A stretch of DNA of 64,000 nt from Multifurca ochricompacta (Eukaryota; Basidiomycota; Agaricomycetes; Russulales; Russulaceae): the NCBI GenBank assembly GCA_022496185.1, contig WTXG01000084.1, positions 62,001 through 126,000 on the forward strand. Reading direction: 5' to 3'. Below, in pieces: positions 45,433-57,600 of this stretch. Below the pieces are notes generated by a model, which did no database searches, was not told where the DNA came from, and saw nothing but the letters and a program-made list of their open reading frames with translations. The first letter of the stretch is position 1; every line of letters starts with the position of its first letter. The position numbers were made by a program, and so were the translations under genes.

Positions 45433-48400
45433 TTGAGTACTAAGCAATTTCTCTACAACAACAAGCCCAAGGTCAAACAGAACCAGCAGCAGCAAGTCAG
45501 AAAAGTCTTCAATACATTATCTCTTGTCTCTTGTGGAGCTGCCTCTTGCTTCTTTGGACAAACCAATCTCACAGTCATATGCCATGGTTCACTCTCAATG
45601 CAAGTGCCAAAGGTTATGGGTGGCTTCCTCTGAAGGTGGAGACTCAGGTGCAGAACAACCTGTACATCTGCTGCACCATCTTCACATGCATCTTCACCAC
45701 CAGCACCAACCAAACACAAGAAATTCAACAAATGATACAAGGCAGATGAGAGATTGGATGAAGAAGTGCTCAGTAAGTATTGTACATTTATCTTATGTGA
45801 GTTGAGATTTATGTCTGAACAGAAGCACAGATGGTGATGTGGACCTCTAGAGTCTATGAGCATTTCTCTGTGCCAAAGATTGTTTCCAAAGGTGGCATTG
45901 TGCAGTATGCATTTCATTGTTGCAAGTAAGTCTACATCATGATTTAAAGCCTGATGCACTAATTATACTAATCATTCAGTCACCCTTCAATATACATCTC
46001 CGAGTTCGACATGATGAAAGTACAAGCAATCTGGTGTGGCATGTGGACCGATGTGATCCAAAAAATACAGCACAGAGTCAAGCATTCTCTGCATTTGCTC
46101 AAGGATCAAAGTACAATCCTGCTACACATTGAATGAAAGTGGTGCTTTGGGTCATGTGCCATAATTGACTGTTTTCAATTGTTGAGGATCAAGACCTTTT
46201 AGAGATCTTTCATGACCTTAATAACAAGTGTGTCACCCCTTCTGTGAGCAGTGTATCCCACAATGTTAGGGAGATTTTCCAAATGAGCAAGATAAAGGTG
46301 ATGGAGATGCTACAGGTAAGGTTTACAATGCTTTCAGTGTCTTGCCATCTAACTTTACCTTTCTCTCAGGCTTATGAAGGAATGCTACACATCAGTATAG
46401 ATGGCTGGACAACACCTCAAGTTATTTCATTCATTGGCACTACTATCCATTGGGTTCAGGAGGGCAAGATGACATCAATGATACTGGATTTCATCAAGTA
46501 AGTTAATCACTGGTTGTCATATAAATAATATAGTTGCTAATCATTATACAGAGCACCAAAAGCCCATACTGGTGTTTATCTCACTGCATGCATCTCAGAA
46601 TGCCTGCATGAATATGGAATCCACAATAAGGTATGTTTCAAGTTATATACTGTGAAAACAGAGACATTTATCTACTGTACTAGGTGCTGGCCATTGTCTG
46701 TGGTAATGCATCAAATAATGATACAATGGTGGATGAGCTTCAAGACTTGGTTCCAAGCTTCAAGGGTCAGACAATGCATGTGTGGTGCTTTGCACACATC
46801 CTCAACTTGGTAGTGAAGGTGTGATGCAACTTGTTATTCTTTCTGTCTTGTGTTAATGAGTTTGATTGGGTTGTTTACAGGCCATCCTCTCACAGTTCAG
46901 CCAGCAGACCAAGCCATTGGAGGATGAGCATGATGAGGGGCATGATGCCAACCTCTTCAAAGACATAGATGTCAATGACATCATTGAGGAGGACAATCTG
47001 GACAATGAAGATATAGATTTTCAACTGGACAATGACAAAGTGGACCCCACAGTCAAGGCAAGTGATGAGGCCATGATCCAGGAAGCTGTAGAGGATGTTG
47101 GTTATAGTGGCAGGATCCCAACGCTTTCTTGTGTGGAGGTCAATTTAGGACCTTCTCAGTCTTCAGGTCAGTGACATCATTAATCAGAACTGTCAGATTA
47201 TTTACATCATTTTTTACATAGCTTCAGCAGCTTGCAACAAAGATAGTCCACAGCCCAACCATCAAGGCAGATCTTGAAGAATGCTGTTTGTGAAGCCAAA
47301 TCAGACTGAAAATTATGGTACAAGATGTAGCTACTCAATGGAACAGCACATCAGAACTCATCGGCTGCATGCTTCAACTTTGGCCAGCACTTCAACTGCT
47401 TGTTGTAAAGCGCAAGCACAACAAAGTATGTGGCATCCACTTGAAGAGGTTTCAGTTGTCAGAGGCAGAGTGGAAGATACTTGAGCAGCTGCACCCTCTC
47501 TTAGATCTGTTCCTCAACACAACAAAGAAGATTTCTCAAAACTAAACCCCTCTTATACATGATGTCATCCCAATTGTTGACATTCTAACTACTGCAATGG
47601 ATGACTTCATTGATAATAAGTCACTCCACCTAACTGTCTGGGGAGCCACACTTTGAGGGTCACTGCTAATGAGTAAGTATTACACGCTTACTGATGATTC
47701 CTTGGTATTTGCATTGCTATGAGTAAGTCAAGATTTGCTTTCTTATTTTTCTTATCTAATCATCTTAGTTCTTCACCCTCAACACAAGACTTCATACTTC
47801 ATCAAGGCAGGATGGAAACATGAGTGGATCAAGGCAGCAGAGGACCTTGTGCAACAGGAATGGCAAGCATACAAGCCAGAAGTGCTATCTATGACATCTA
47901 TGACATCAACAGCAGCATCAAGCATCACATCAAAGGTATGATTTCAAATATATGTCAAGGAGTAATTGGCAATTGCTCACTCTGCATTTAATTAGGAACC
48001 AACTGGCCTTTCAGCAAAATATTTTGGCACACTGCCTGACAAGTTTACACCTGTTGATGCCCTGGGTGAATGGCTGTCTAATGCACCCACTGTCACCAAC
48101 ACTGATCTGATCACATACTGGACAGCAATGAAGGCAACAGGCCATCCACTTGCACAAATGGCTATCAACTTCCTTTCCATTCCAGGTGGGTTATTAATCA
48201 CTACTTTCATTTTTGTGGTGCTGAATATACATGGCAGCAACCTCAACTGATGTTGAATGTGTGTTTTCAAAAGGTGGTTTAACAGTCTCAAAAATGCAAC
48301 ATTCTCTCTTGGATGAGTCTATGTGAGCAGCTACAGTACTTGGGTCATGGTGTGATATTCCTGATCTTATTCCTTACAATGATATAATAGCTGCTTTTAA

Positions 48401-48470
48401 GGATAAAGGGAAGTGGACAGGGAAGGCAAAGGCTATTATAGATATTATTGATGACAGTGATTCTACCTAG
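45433..48470 (+). pseudogene. hAT transposase with BED zinc finger and dimerisation domain, intron-split
   Basis: Catalyses excision and insertion of hAT elements. Exons recognisable between GT-AG introns: a Ser/Pro/Lys N-terminal exon ending near 45769; BED finger in two exons (SRVYEHFSVPKIV..YAFHCCK 45846-45930 and RHDESTSNLVWHVDRC about 46003-46050); RNase H-like core pieces SIDGWTTPQVISFIGTT..W (46395-46450), VLAIVCGNASNNDTM..HVWCFAHILNLVVK (46684-46818), an acidic linker (46881-47165), QDVATQWNSTSEL (about 47318-47356), KYFGTLPD..LITYWTAMKATGHPLAQMAINFLSIP (48020-48185) and hAT C-terminal dimerisation STDVECVFSKGGLTVSKMQHSLLDE (48245-48315). Stops inside exons (for example after SQN at 47543 and a TGA at 48324) make it a pseudogene. 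Start at 45433 is tentative. Confidence 0.88.
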
Positions 48471-48618
48471 TTACAGAATATTGTAAAATTTATATAGTCA
48501 CACTTGAATGTAACACAAGAGTGTTGGATGGCACCTGAGAAGGATCACCCACAGAATTTTGATAAGACACTTTTTAGCTGAGGAAAGCCTCAGCAGCTGC
48601 ATGAAATAGATTCAAAGG

Positions 48619-49278
48619 AAGATGTACCCATGTGATGGCCATTCCCATCCTCCAAAGCATTGGTGTTGACCCTGCACTTGAGCCCATGACATTCTCGCTC
48701 ATTGACATTGCTTGTTGACTGACAGATGAAAGAAAGACATCATTAGTGATAGGACAGGTGGGGCAGTTGTGTGAAATGAAGACATACCTAAGTGATGGCC
48801 ATTCCCATCCTCCAAAGCATTGGCATTGACCCTGCACTTGAGCCCATGACATTCTTGCTCATTGATGTTGCTTGTTGACCAACAGATGAAAGAAAGACAT
48901 CATTAGTGATAGGACAGGTGGGGCAGCTGTGTGAAACAGGGACATACCTAAGTGATGGCCATTCCCATCCTCCAAAGTGTTGTTGTTAACCTTGTGCTTG
49001 AGCTGCTTGAGCTTATGATGTTCTTGCTCATTGATGTTGTTTGTTGAATGACAATGAGAGGTAGAGAGGAGATTGTCAGTGATAGGAGGGCTGGGGCAGC
49101 TGTGTGAAAGGGATGCAAATGAAGACATACCTATATGAGGCCATTCCCATCCTCCAAAGCATCCTTAACCCTGCACTTGAGTTTGTGACATTCTTGCTCA
49201 TTGATGTTGTTTGTTGACTGATGGAAAGAGAAATGAGGTCATTGGTGATAGGAGGGCTGGGGCAGCTGTTATAACTCA
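48619..49278. repeat. Four-unit tandem repeat inside the hAT
   Basis: Units begin near 48619, 48780, 48941 and 49123 (lengths about 161, 161, 182 and 155 bp). Each carries GGCCATTCCCATCCTCCAAAG, TTCTTGCTCATTGATG and GGGGCAGCTGTGTGAAA-type blocks. Units 1-2 are nearly identical; 3-4 are diverged. It lies between the transposase stop and the right terminus. Confidence 0.9.
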
Positions 49279-49479
49279 ATAGCAGGGGAGGGACCAGAGC
49301 CAATAAACTGTCTTTGAAGGATCACCATTGTCATGGACATTCTATAGGCATTACTAGGAGAGATATCTGGGTTGAACTGCCTCTGAAGAAGAGCCAGAAA
49401 GTCATTGTCTGCTATCTGAGAGAAAGTGGAGGCCCAGAGTGGAAAAAAGGAGTAAGAGTACATGTAAACCTGCAAGTAC
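49279..49479. other. hAT 3' subterminal region, nothing recognised
   Basis: Spacer between the tandem array and the GATCT-rich subterminal repeats. No gene or repeat family recognised. Confidence 0.3.
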
Positions 49480-49993
49480 TCAGATCCACGCAAGTATAGG
49501 ACTCACAGCTCTGGGTGATCTGTGGGAACATACTTGCACAGATCTGAGTATGACATTTTCTTATCTAAATACCCGCAAGTTTGGATCCAGGTAACTCATG
49601 AGTGCACTTGTGCTAGGCCCTATGCCTGTCCATCCTCCCATCAAATTTTCAAGCCATACCTGGCCTCTCCCATATCATACACCCCCATTCCATCATAAGT
49701 GCAATAGGCCACAAAACCATTCTAATGACATTGCTACACAAAACATTTTATATATCATGCACCACTGACTCAATTGACATTAGTATAGGCTCTAATTGAA
49801 GCTTAGATGCTACACTATCATCTATCAATTTCTACTAATTTTGGAAATTATTCTCATTGTGTGGTAGGTCAATCTCTTCAGGATGGCCAAACATTGGAAT
49901 GGTTTTGTGGGTTACTGTACTTTACAAGGCACCAATTCACAACTATTTAAATGGCCTTCTTTGTGCACTCTTGCCTCAAGACAGAACATAAAT

Positions 49994-52900
49994 TTAATTG
50001 CATTCAGCTACAGCCTGTGCTAGTAATCTACTTTGGTCAATAATGGACCACTTTCCACAGTCCTTAATGCACCCAACTACACATTTTATCTGATTGAGAC
50101 CAACAAATTCTGTAGGCCCCAAGTCTTTGTAGTAGTTGATCCCACATTGATTAGTGGCTGGCTCTGAAATTTTGACCTGACTGATGAATGCATAGATAAA
50201 AGAATCAGCCTTGATGTTATGTATAGGGGAGTGAGGGATATCAACAATGACAAAGCAAAGAATTTTCCCAAAGAAATCTTGCAGATGAAACTCTGGTGCT
50301 CTATGTGGTAGATGAGCAAATTTGTCAACAGCAAGTTGATACTGGAGTATGAGTAAGTTAATATGCACAAAATAGTTTAGTGGGAGGCTTACCTGGACAA
50401 ATGACTTATCTTGACTGTCAGATCTGAGTGGAACAAAGTCATGAGCATGCATAACATCACCACCCTCCAGCTGGCATGCATGGCCATATTGGGCAAATTG
50501 AGTATTCTGGGGTATAAGCTCCTGAATGACTGATGCAGGCTTGTTAAAGCAAGTGGCTAGGGTGGCAATGAGCTTCATCCTCAGAGGAGTGGAGAGGGTT
50601 TCCATAGGTCCCTTGGGGGGAGTAAGAATAAATAATGGGTCTGGCTCACTATGATAAGCATGTGGGCTCATCAACATGACTGAAGACTTACATGAAGGCA
50701 ATTTGACATCTGTATCATGATGGACAGGAGGTGAGAGTCTAAGTTTTTCATGCAAGCCATAGAGGAGGGTTATGTGCATCAACTGTGCACAGGAGGTAAC
50801 ATACTTGTTGATGTTTGCATAGGGAAACTGTTGGCTCCTGACATTATGGAGGATGTCACCACAATGGTGCTCCATTGGAAATGCCCAATAAGCCCAGACT
50901 GGACCCATAGCCCTGATAGTTGGTGCAATTTGAAGCAGCACATGGACAGTGATGGGACAACAAGCTACACATAGTGGATCATGTTGGTAGTATAGACTGT
51001 TAATCTATCAGATGGCATCCTGTTGGCAACAAGAAACACATACCATTTGTACTTCTGTACCCAACTCTGGAAACCTCTCTCAAGGTCATTAACTTGATTT
51101 TGGGTGATTTTGAATTCAAGGCAGAGTGTTAGCAGTTGAACTAATTCCATGAAGTGTTTGTAGTACTGTGGACACACAAATCAGCCTCTGAGGAGAGTAG
51201 GGGCAATGTATAATGTCCAGATTGAATGAGTTTCAGCAATCATCTGCACTTTCTCTGATGCTATATTTGGAACCCTAGAGCCAAATGGTGCAGGCATAGT
51301 TTTTCCTGCATTGGCAGTGGCCTCTCCAATAGCCTCCCATACTGTTGGCACCAACACATAGCCTTCATCATGATGGGAAATATCTTTAAACTTTCCAGTC
51401 CAGAAGAGAATCAGGTTGGGAATGAGATTAGTCCATATGAGATGCATGAAGTTGTAAGGGAAGGACATGGGAAAAGAGAGGGAGCTTCAGGTGCTGAGCA
51501 GTGGCAAACCTTTGATGCCATACTTGGTTGCAAGGTCTTCATAATCTGTGTTGGTTGATGTGTACTGGACTTCCTTTGCTTGCTCCATGAATGTTGTGTG
51601 ATCTCATAGTGGAAGTGCACATGGGTTGTATTGCTCCTGTGAGCCTGGGAAGCCATCACAGCACAAGGGAACATAGTGCATTGTCACTTGTGAGGATGGA
51701 ATGCAGACTCCTTTGATTGTACACATGCAGCATGGAGAGATTGCATTGTGGCCCTTCATGCACATAATCATTGAGATGGCTGGTATATCACCAAAGACAA
51801 CAATCAGATATGCATGTAGGAGGAAGACATCCTTGGTGATTGCATCAAAAGCAGAAACACCAACCTCAAGCTGCAGAAGTTCCTGGACTAGGGGCCATAA
51901 AAATGAATCAAAATTGCAGGGTTTCTTTTGTCCAGGGATCACTCCAATTGAAATAATGTTCTGCTTGAGAAACCACTCTTCAGGAGGGAGGTTATAGTTG
52001 AATAGAATGATTGGCCATGACAGTCTTGGTATGGTGCTTGAAGGGACCAAAGCCATCTGCAGATAACCCAAGTGCAATGTCATGAGGATCAGAAAAGAAC
52101 CATATTGGGAGCTCTTCATCACTGATTGTAATGAATGTCTCTCAGAGTGAATAATAATGAGTACCATCAAAGATGTCAGTTATTTTTGTTGGGTCAGTTT
52201 TGTGTTTGGACTGGTACTGCATTTTCATTGCATAGGAAGTACTCACAAGTATTGCACAGAGACAGGGAATAATGGGAAGATACTCATAAACTGCCTATGG
52301 TGTTGTCCCATCAGCTTTATAGTGGTCAGTGTTGCATTTGGGGCATTTCTTGAGGGTTTCATATGGGCAAGTATAGCAGACACATGAGGAGGGGCAATAG
52401 TGATAGTGCACAGGCTGGAAACCAGAGAGAAACTGAATGTGTTTCTCTGTATTCTTCAGGGAGTCTATTGAAGAATGAGGGAAAGTGAAGCAAAGTTTGT
52501 TGAACACTTTGTCAGTGAGGCATTCCTCAAGTGTGAGGGCATAGGCACAGAGGAGAGTCAGGTCACTCTCATCCAGGATATTGCCCTCTGTAAGGGCATC
52601 CATCAGACATCAGTAAGTTATGGCTCTGCACCTGGCATTTCATATTCACCTTCATCTTCCTGGAAGTCTTCATTGCTGTTGAAATCATCATCCTCCATGG
52701 CCCTGTCTTCTTGCATGACCTGATTTTCTTCTGTGACCTCATCTTCCTCATCACTCTCCTCAACAATAAACTGCCACACATGGTTCTTCCCCCATTGTTG
52801 TAAGCCAACTTGCTCAACACAATGAGCAATGCAATGGGAGCAGTGTAAGTTGGATAGACCATACTTGTCAGCATCACCACCAAGGGGTGGCACAAATGGT

Positions 52901-54351
52901 GGCAAGGGTAGGGATCAGCAAGGGTTTTCATACCCACATGGGTAAGCACCATGGGTTTTGACAGGTATGGGTACAGGTATACAACTCCCAACCCGCCAGA
53001 AACCCATACCTGCACAGCAGGTTTGGTGGGTATAAGTGGTCATTGGTCATTGACAAGATCAGCAGAAATGTAATGATAAAATACATCTGTAGCAAACAAA
53101 TGACAAGATTAAATTTGATGTATGCTACAGGGTTTCTGTAAATATATTCTAGTGTTATCCTATGAAATATCAAAGCAGATCAACAGTGCGATGTAAAATA
53201 AAAGTGTTATCAGTGATCCACTCTCTTGAAAATCATGATGCAACTGTTTTATTAATGCATGATCAATTCTGCTGGTCTGGCACTATCTAAAATACACTCT
53301 AGACTACTTTAGACTATTCTATAATCTAATTATCAATTTATTTTACTGAAACAAGGCCTGTGTGTATCTACAGGCTGCATAGAGCAGTGACTACATTGCA
53401 TTGCATGGACCAGCATATTGGTCTGATCTCCTTCCTATTAAGGAAGGTTGACTTAACAATCACAGCTTTGATTTTCCATTGGTCCGACAAGATTGTGATC
53501 ACACATAGATAATACAACAGAAACATGTTCACAAATTAATTAGATACATAGAATATACATCTAAGATCTGACATATGATCAAATTACATCATTAAACAAG
53601 ATAACAAGATAACATGTTCATTTAATCTAGTAGCTGATATAGTACATCTAAAGTACAAGCCTGCACCATGCCTGTTCCACAAAATGAAATAAAATAATAA
53701 TGTAAATAAAGAATAAACTTAATCTTCTGAACATAAATCAGCAATTATTGAGGGATCCTGAGTAGCCACAAATGAACATGTTGTGTATCTCCTTGACTGG
53801 GATGGCCTGGGCTGGTTATCTGAAATGTGTGATGCAAGCAAAGAACTTGCACACATTTACACAGGTAACCTGTGGGTTACCCATACCTGTAGCAATGGGT
53901 ATGGGTATGGGTACAGGTACCAATGAAGATACCCAGGGGTTACCCCTGCTATTCACTAGGCAAGGGTGGTTTGGGGAGGCCATTGTTGACTCCAGACAGT
54001 CCTGCCTTGCCCATCTGCAAGTCCAAAATTCCTTCTAGAATGACCTGCAATGAACAACCTTGATTGTTGACATTTCCTGTGTGGTCATTAGGTATTGCCT
54101 GTGATAGAGTTATGTGCAGGGTCCTCCACTAATGAAAGGGCTTGTCAAACAGGAGTATGGCATCCAATGACCTGTTGCTTCAGGGAAGTGCAAGAGGATG
54201 TCTTTTGTCCAGTCTTCTGTATCAAGGACTGGTTCTGTGCAAGGATACTTGACATCAAAAGTGAAGAACCATGCCCAGCCTCATGCCACCTTTCAGTCTT
54301 TTGGGTGACTAACCTGCCACAGTTACATGCACAGAGACATTTAGCAGTCAT
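49994..54351 (-). pseudogene. CACTA (En/Spm) Tnp2-type transposase, split by a hAT-type insertion
   Basis: Minus-strand order: Cys-rich start CACNCGRLV..ERWHEAG (about 54336-54285), a segment through 53959 that continues across the insertion as PPLPPFVPPLGGDADKYG (52905-52865), an acidic linker (52760-52620), zinc motif CPSSCVCYTCPYETLKKCPKC (about 52396-52334), the Tnp2 core WPIILFNYNLPPEEW..PGQKKPCNFDSFLWPLVQEL..CMKGHNAISPCCMC (52010-51720), then the conserved tail GPVWAYWAFPMEHHCGDIL..FPYANINKYVT (50905-50800). Frames change several times. CACTA termini are not recognised at either side. Family is clear from the core, and basidiomycete Tnp2 proteins often have this Cys-rich start. Confidence 0.85.
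52909..53958 (-). mobile_element. hAT-type non-autonomous element, copy 2
   Basis: 1050 bp with perfect TSD GGCAAGGG (52901-52908, 53959-53966). It is an inverted copy of 15581-16600, with ends TAGGGATCAGCAAGGGT and (minus strand) TAGTGAATAGCAGGGGT. Its removal reconnects the Tnp2 reading frame. It lacks the extra left end of copy 1. Confidence 0.95.
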
Positions 54352-54641
54352 GACTGAGGAACAGACAAATGTTGATATTGTTCAGAATGTCCAGTCCTTG
54401 AGTATCCTCAGGTATCCAGCTAGAGTTGGCCACTTACATTTACAAAGCAACAGTCCATGTCAAGCAGTACACCAGCAGATCCACACATAACCAACCAACT
54501 TGTCCATTTGCATCAGATCCATCAGGCATTGAGCACATGCCATGGATCAAATGGAAGTCATAGTCTGTAACATCAAGCATCCAATGAAGGGCTATCATGC
54601 AATTGTCAAGAATGTTCTGCCTCTGCAGGACACTTTAAGTG

Positions 54642-57600
54642 ACTGGATGCAATTTGTCCAGCACTTTGACAAATCACATGATGTAAAGTAAACAACAGCA
54701 AATTCTGTTGAACCAAGATAGTGGTTCAGAGGTTCTGGGATAGTGTTTCAACATAATTATGATCACACATAGATAACACAAGTCAAAAACACATTCATTT
54801 AATCTAGTAGCCAGTATAGTACATAGATCTGCTATAGATAAAGCAGTTGCTATCACATTATTCTGCATCTAAGCCTCTAAGTCTAATTAAGGTGAGATAG
54901 CTAGTAGTGATGTAGTATCTAGTACAAGTTGCACTATGCCTGTTCCATGAATTCAACAATAAAGGGCAATTTTATCACATTGGAGTCATGTACTTCAGTT
55001 TTGGGCATTTGACAGCAGGAAACCATTTTTTTAGTACATAGAATAAAATATGCAAGCTGTATTATACATTACATGGAATGTAGAAGTAAATCATCATGAA
55101 TCTAAGTTCTTACCTCAGATTTGATATCCCATGGTGTTCTGTGAGGTCTGTGCAGCCTCACAATCACCAGCATGGGCCCAGGTGCATGGTCATCATGTTC
55201 CTGTCTTCTCTAGATGTTGAACATCCTTTGCCAGACGACTAGCATTGGCTCTGATGTCCTGTGACACCATGCTGTTGATCCAGATTCGATTTTTGTGCAG
55301 GAGTTGCAATCAGATAATCTTGGCTGCCTCAACAAGCTTGTCTGCCCATGACAAAAGTGCATTAATCTTGATTCGTAGTTTTGATGAGAATGAGTAGCTG
55401 TTCTGATGATTGTTTGAGTAATTGATGTACCTCTTCCTCAAGATCACTCTCATCTCCACCATTGAGCAGTCCTTGTACCTCTTCCATGTCAAGTTTGGCC
55501 AACAATGACAATTCTTCAGTACTTGTTGACATCACACTCTGTGGCTGCTTGCCTAGCATCCCCTCAAGATCAAACTCTTCCATTGGCCTTCCACCAGCAT
55601 ATCTGGATTTCCCATCCAAACATGATCATCTCCATCAGTGATACTGCCTTCATCTGGATCCAGGTGCTCAACCTTCATCCCTTCAATATTGGATACAAGA
55701 GCAGGGTGGCGATAAAGTGGCAAAACACAGTGACAGAAAACTTGACACCAGAAGCACATGGGGGGAGGTTGTACTGATTGGACAAGATGTTTACAGAGGT
55801 GCTGGCTCTGATACTTTTGCTGTCCACAATTGCATGTCCACATAGTAACATCTGTAACATAGATATTCTTACTGATGGATGCTTCCATGAGCTGTTTCCA
55901 AGACACCTTGAAGTACTGTTGATAGGTTGAAAGTGGCTTTGAGCGGCCCAAACAATATGTGTCTTCAAGGACTTCTGCATGTGCAATGTACTCGGGTGTG
56001 ACTTTAGTTATGAGAATCCAGACAAGCTAATCAAGGCAAGGTTGAAGCATGTGGTGCAGGTGATTGTGCTTTAACTGCCTCCAGAGGTTTTCAGTTCCCA
56101 TTGTTGTTTGCCACTAAGATATGTATGGAGATGTCAAGCATGCCCAGAGTTTCCACTTGGGTAGCACATACCACACGGTCCAAAGGTATCCCCACACTTC
56201 CTGAAGTCCCCATTGGTGACAGAACTGATACATTTCTATGACAGCACACTTGTGAATTTCTGTTGCACTGCATGGTCCCTCATTTTGTTCAGAAAAAGCC
56301 AGATGCTGACAGAAGTGTTTTGTGAATAGATGAAGGATTGGTTTTCTGTGGGGCACTGGGCAAAATACATATGTGATGTCCTTCACTTCTGCCTCACCCT
56401 CTTCAAAATCCCATTCTGGATCATCTTTGTCTTCCTCATCCAACTCTGAGCCTGGATCAGAATCAGAACCAAGCCATTCATCGAGCTCGTCTATCAGATC
56501 GCCACCCTCATCCAACAACCCATCAAGATCCAGCTCAACCCCCTCATTACTTGATGGAGATGGATTGGTGTTAGTGGTGGGTAGCTGGGATGGATGGAGT
56601 GATTTATTGGATATTGGGATTGGGGGAATTTGGATGGTTAGCCACTCCTTCAGAGGCATATTGAGTGTTTGTAAGACTCCATTTAGGCATACTACAAGTC
56701 GAGGAATTGCTTTTGTAGCAATATAATGTGTTCCAGGCTGTCAATTTTTGTCATAATGAATTTTAAACACAAGGCATGCAGACACAAACCTTATCACTAG
56801 ATTGATGAACCAGGATGAATGATTTGTCAATCCAGCTGAACTTGGCTTTTGCAATTTCGACATTATAGGGTGCTGGGGCATGTTGTAGGATTGACAAGCA
56901 CATCTTGACTGCTCAGATGGCATGCCAATAGCAAATCTGATGCTTTGCATCTGGTATGACAGCAAGAAATGCATTTATTTCTGACCAATCCTTGTCTGTA
57001 AGTGTAAAAATAATCCACAAATTCCAATGAATGTTGATGTATGAAATGAAACAGCTGAGAAATAGTTCTTTGGCACCCAGTTCACCAATGTTTGACTGGA
57101 TCAGGAGATATCCAAGAGGTAACCCTGACCCATAGATTTCACTGAGAAGTGCAAAAACTTCAAAACGCACTCCATTTGTGTTCCCTGGCCATTGTCAGGT
57201 CAGCTTCAAGTTGTTATTTGTAAATGGAAGACTCACATGCAGAATCTAACTGTAGTTCATGGAGATGCCCTCCCCATTGACAAAGAATTTTGGGTAGTGC
57301 AAATGCAATAACTGTGATCCCCTCCTCCTCTTCAATGGGTATTGATTCCATGGTGTACTGGTGATCTGGTGATGGCATTTTAAACTCTTCAAGAAGGAGC
57401 CATGCTGACTGGACTTCATCCTCATCCCTTTTCCAGGTATGACTGGACAATCATGACCATAACTGATAGATAAATTTGTGCATGAAGGATGGCTTTAGAT
57501 GCTTCTTCAGAATCTCAGTCCAGAGCTTATTGTAAGATGTGAGGATTTTGTAGACAAGACCCAATGATGTTTACTTACCTGTGTTGGGGTTAATTTGAGG

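Larger units (their letters stand above)
42806..49622 (+). mobile_element. hAT transposon, both termini and TSD present
   Basis: 6817 bp with perfect 8-bp TSD TGCCTGTC (42798-42805, 49623-49630). Termini are TAGGGCATAGCATGAG and, inverted, TAGGGCCTAGCACAAG. Subterminal GATCT/GGGTA-rich repeats lie at 42860-42980 and 49480-49600. It holds a LINE (43081-44670), an intron-containing BED/hAT transposase gene (45433-48470) and a four-unit tandem array (48619-49278). Confidence 0.94.
42176..49917 (+). mobile_element. Tc1/mariner element, internally deleted, carrying a hAT
   Basis: Long inverted repeats, left 42176 to about 42400 and right about 49680-49917, match closely through CCAATGTTTGGCCATCCTGA. 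The right end reads CTG followed by TA, as expected for a TA target; the left end starts CAG but is preceded by AT, so the left junction is uncertain. The repeats contain inner copies of their own end motif. Without the hAT insertion the element is about 0.9 kb, holding only the N-terminal part of a transposase gene. Confidence 0.8.

Noticed and set aside
48574..49303. Four overlapping minus-strand reading frames of 74-92 codons with similar MSMSENV-type peptides
   Set aside because: They are translations of the tandem repeat units and shift frame between units.
49994..52603. KDZ-superfamily transposase
   Set aside because: The WPIILFNYNLPPEEW..PGQKKP and GPVWAYWAFPMEHHCG blocks fit Tnp2 of CACTA elements better.
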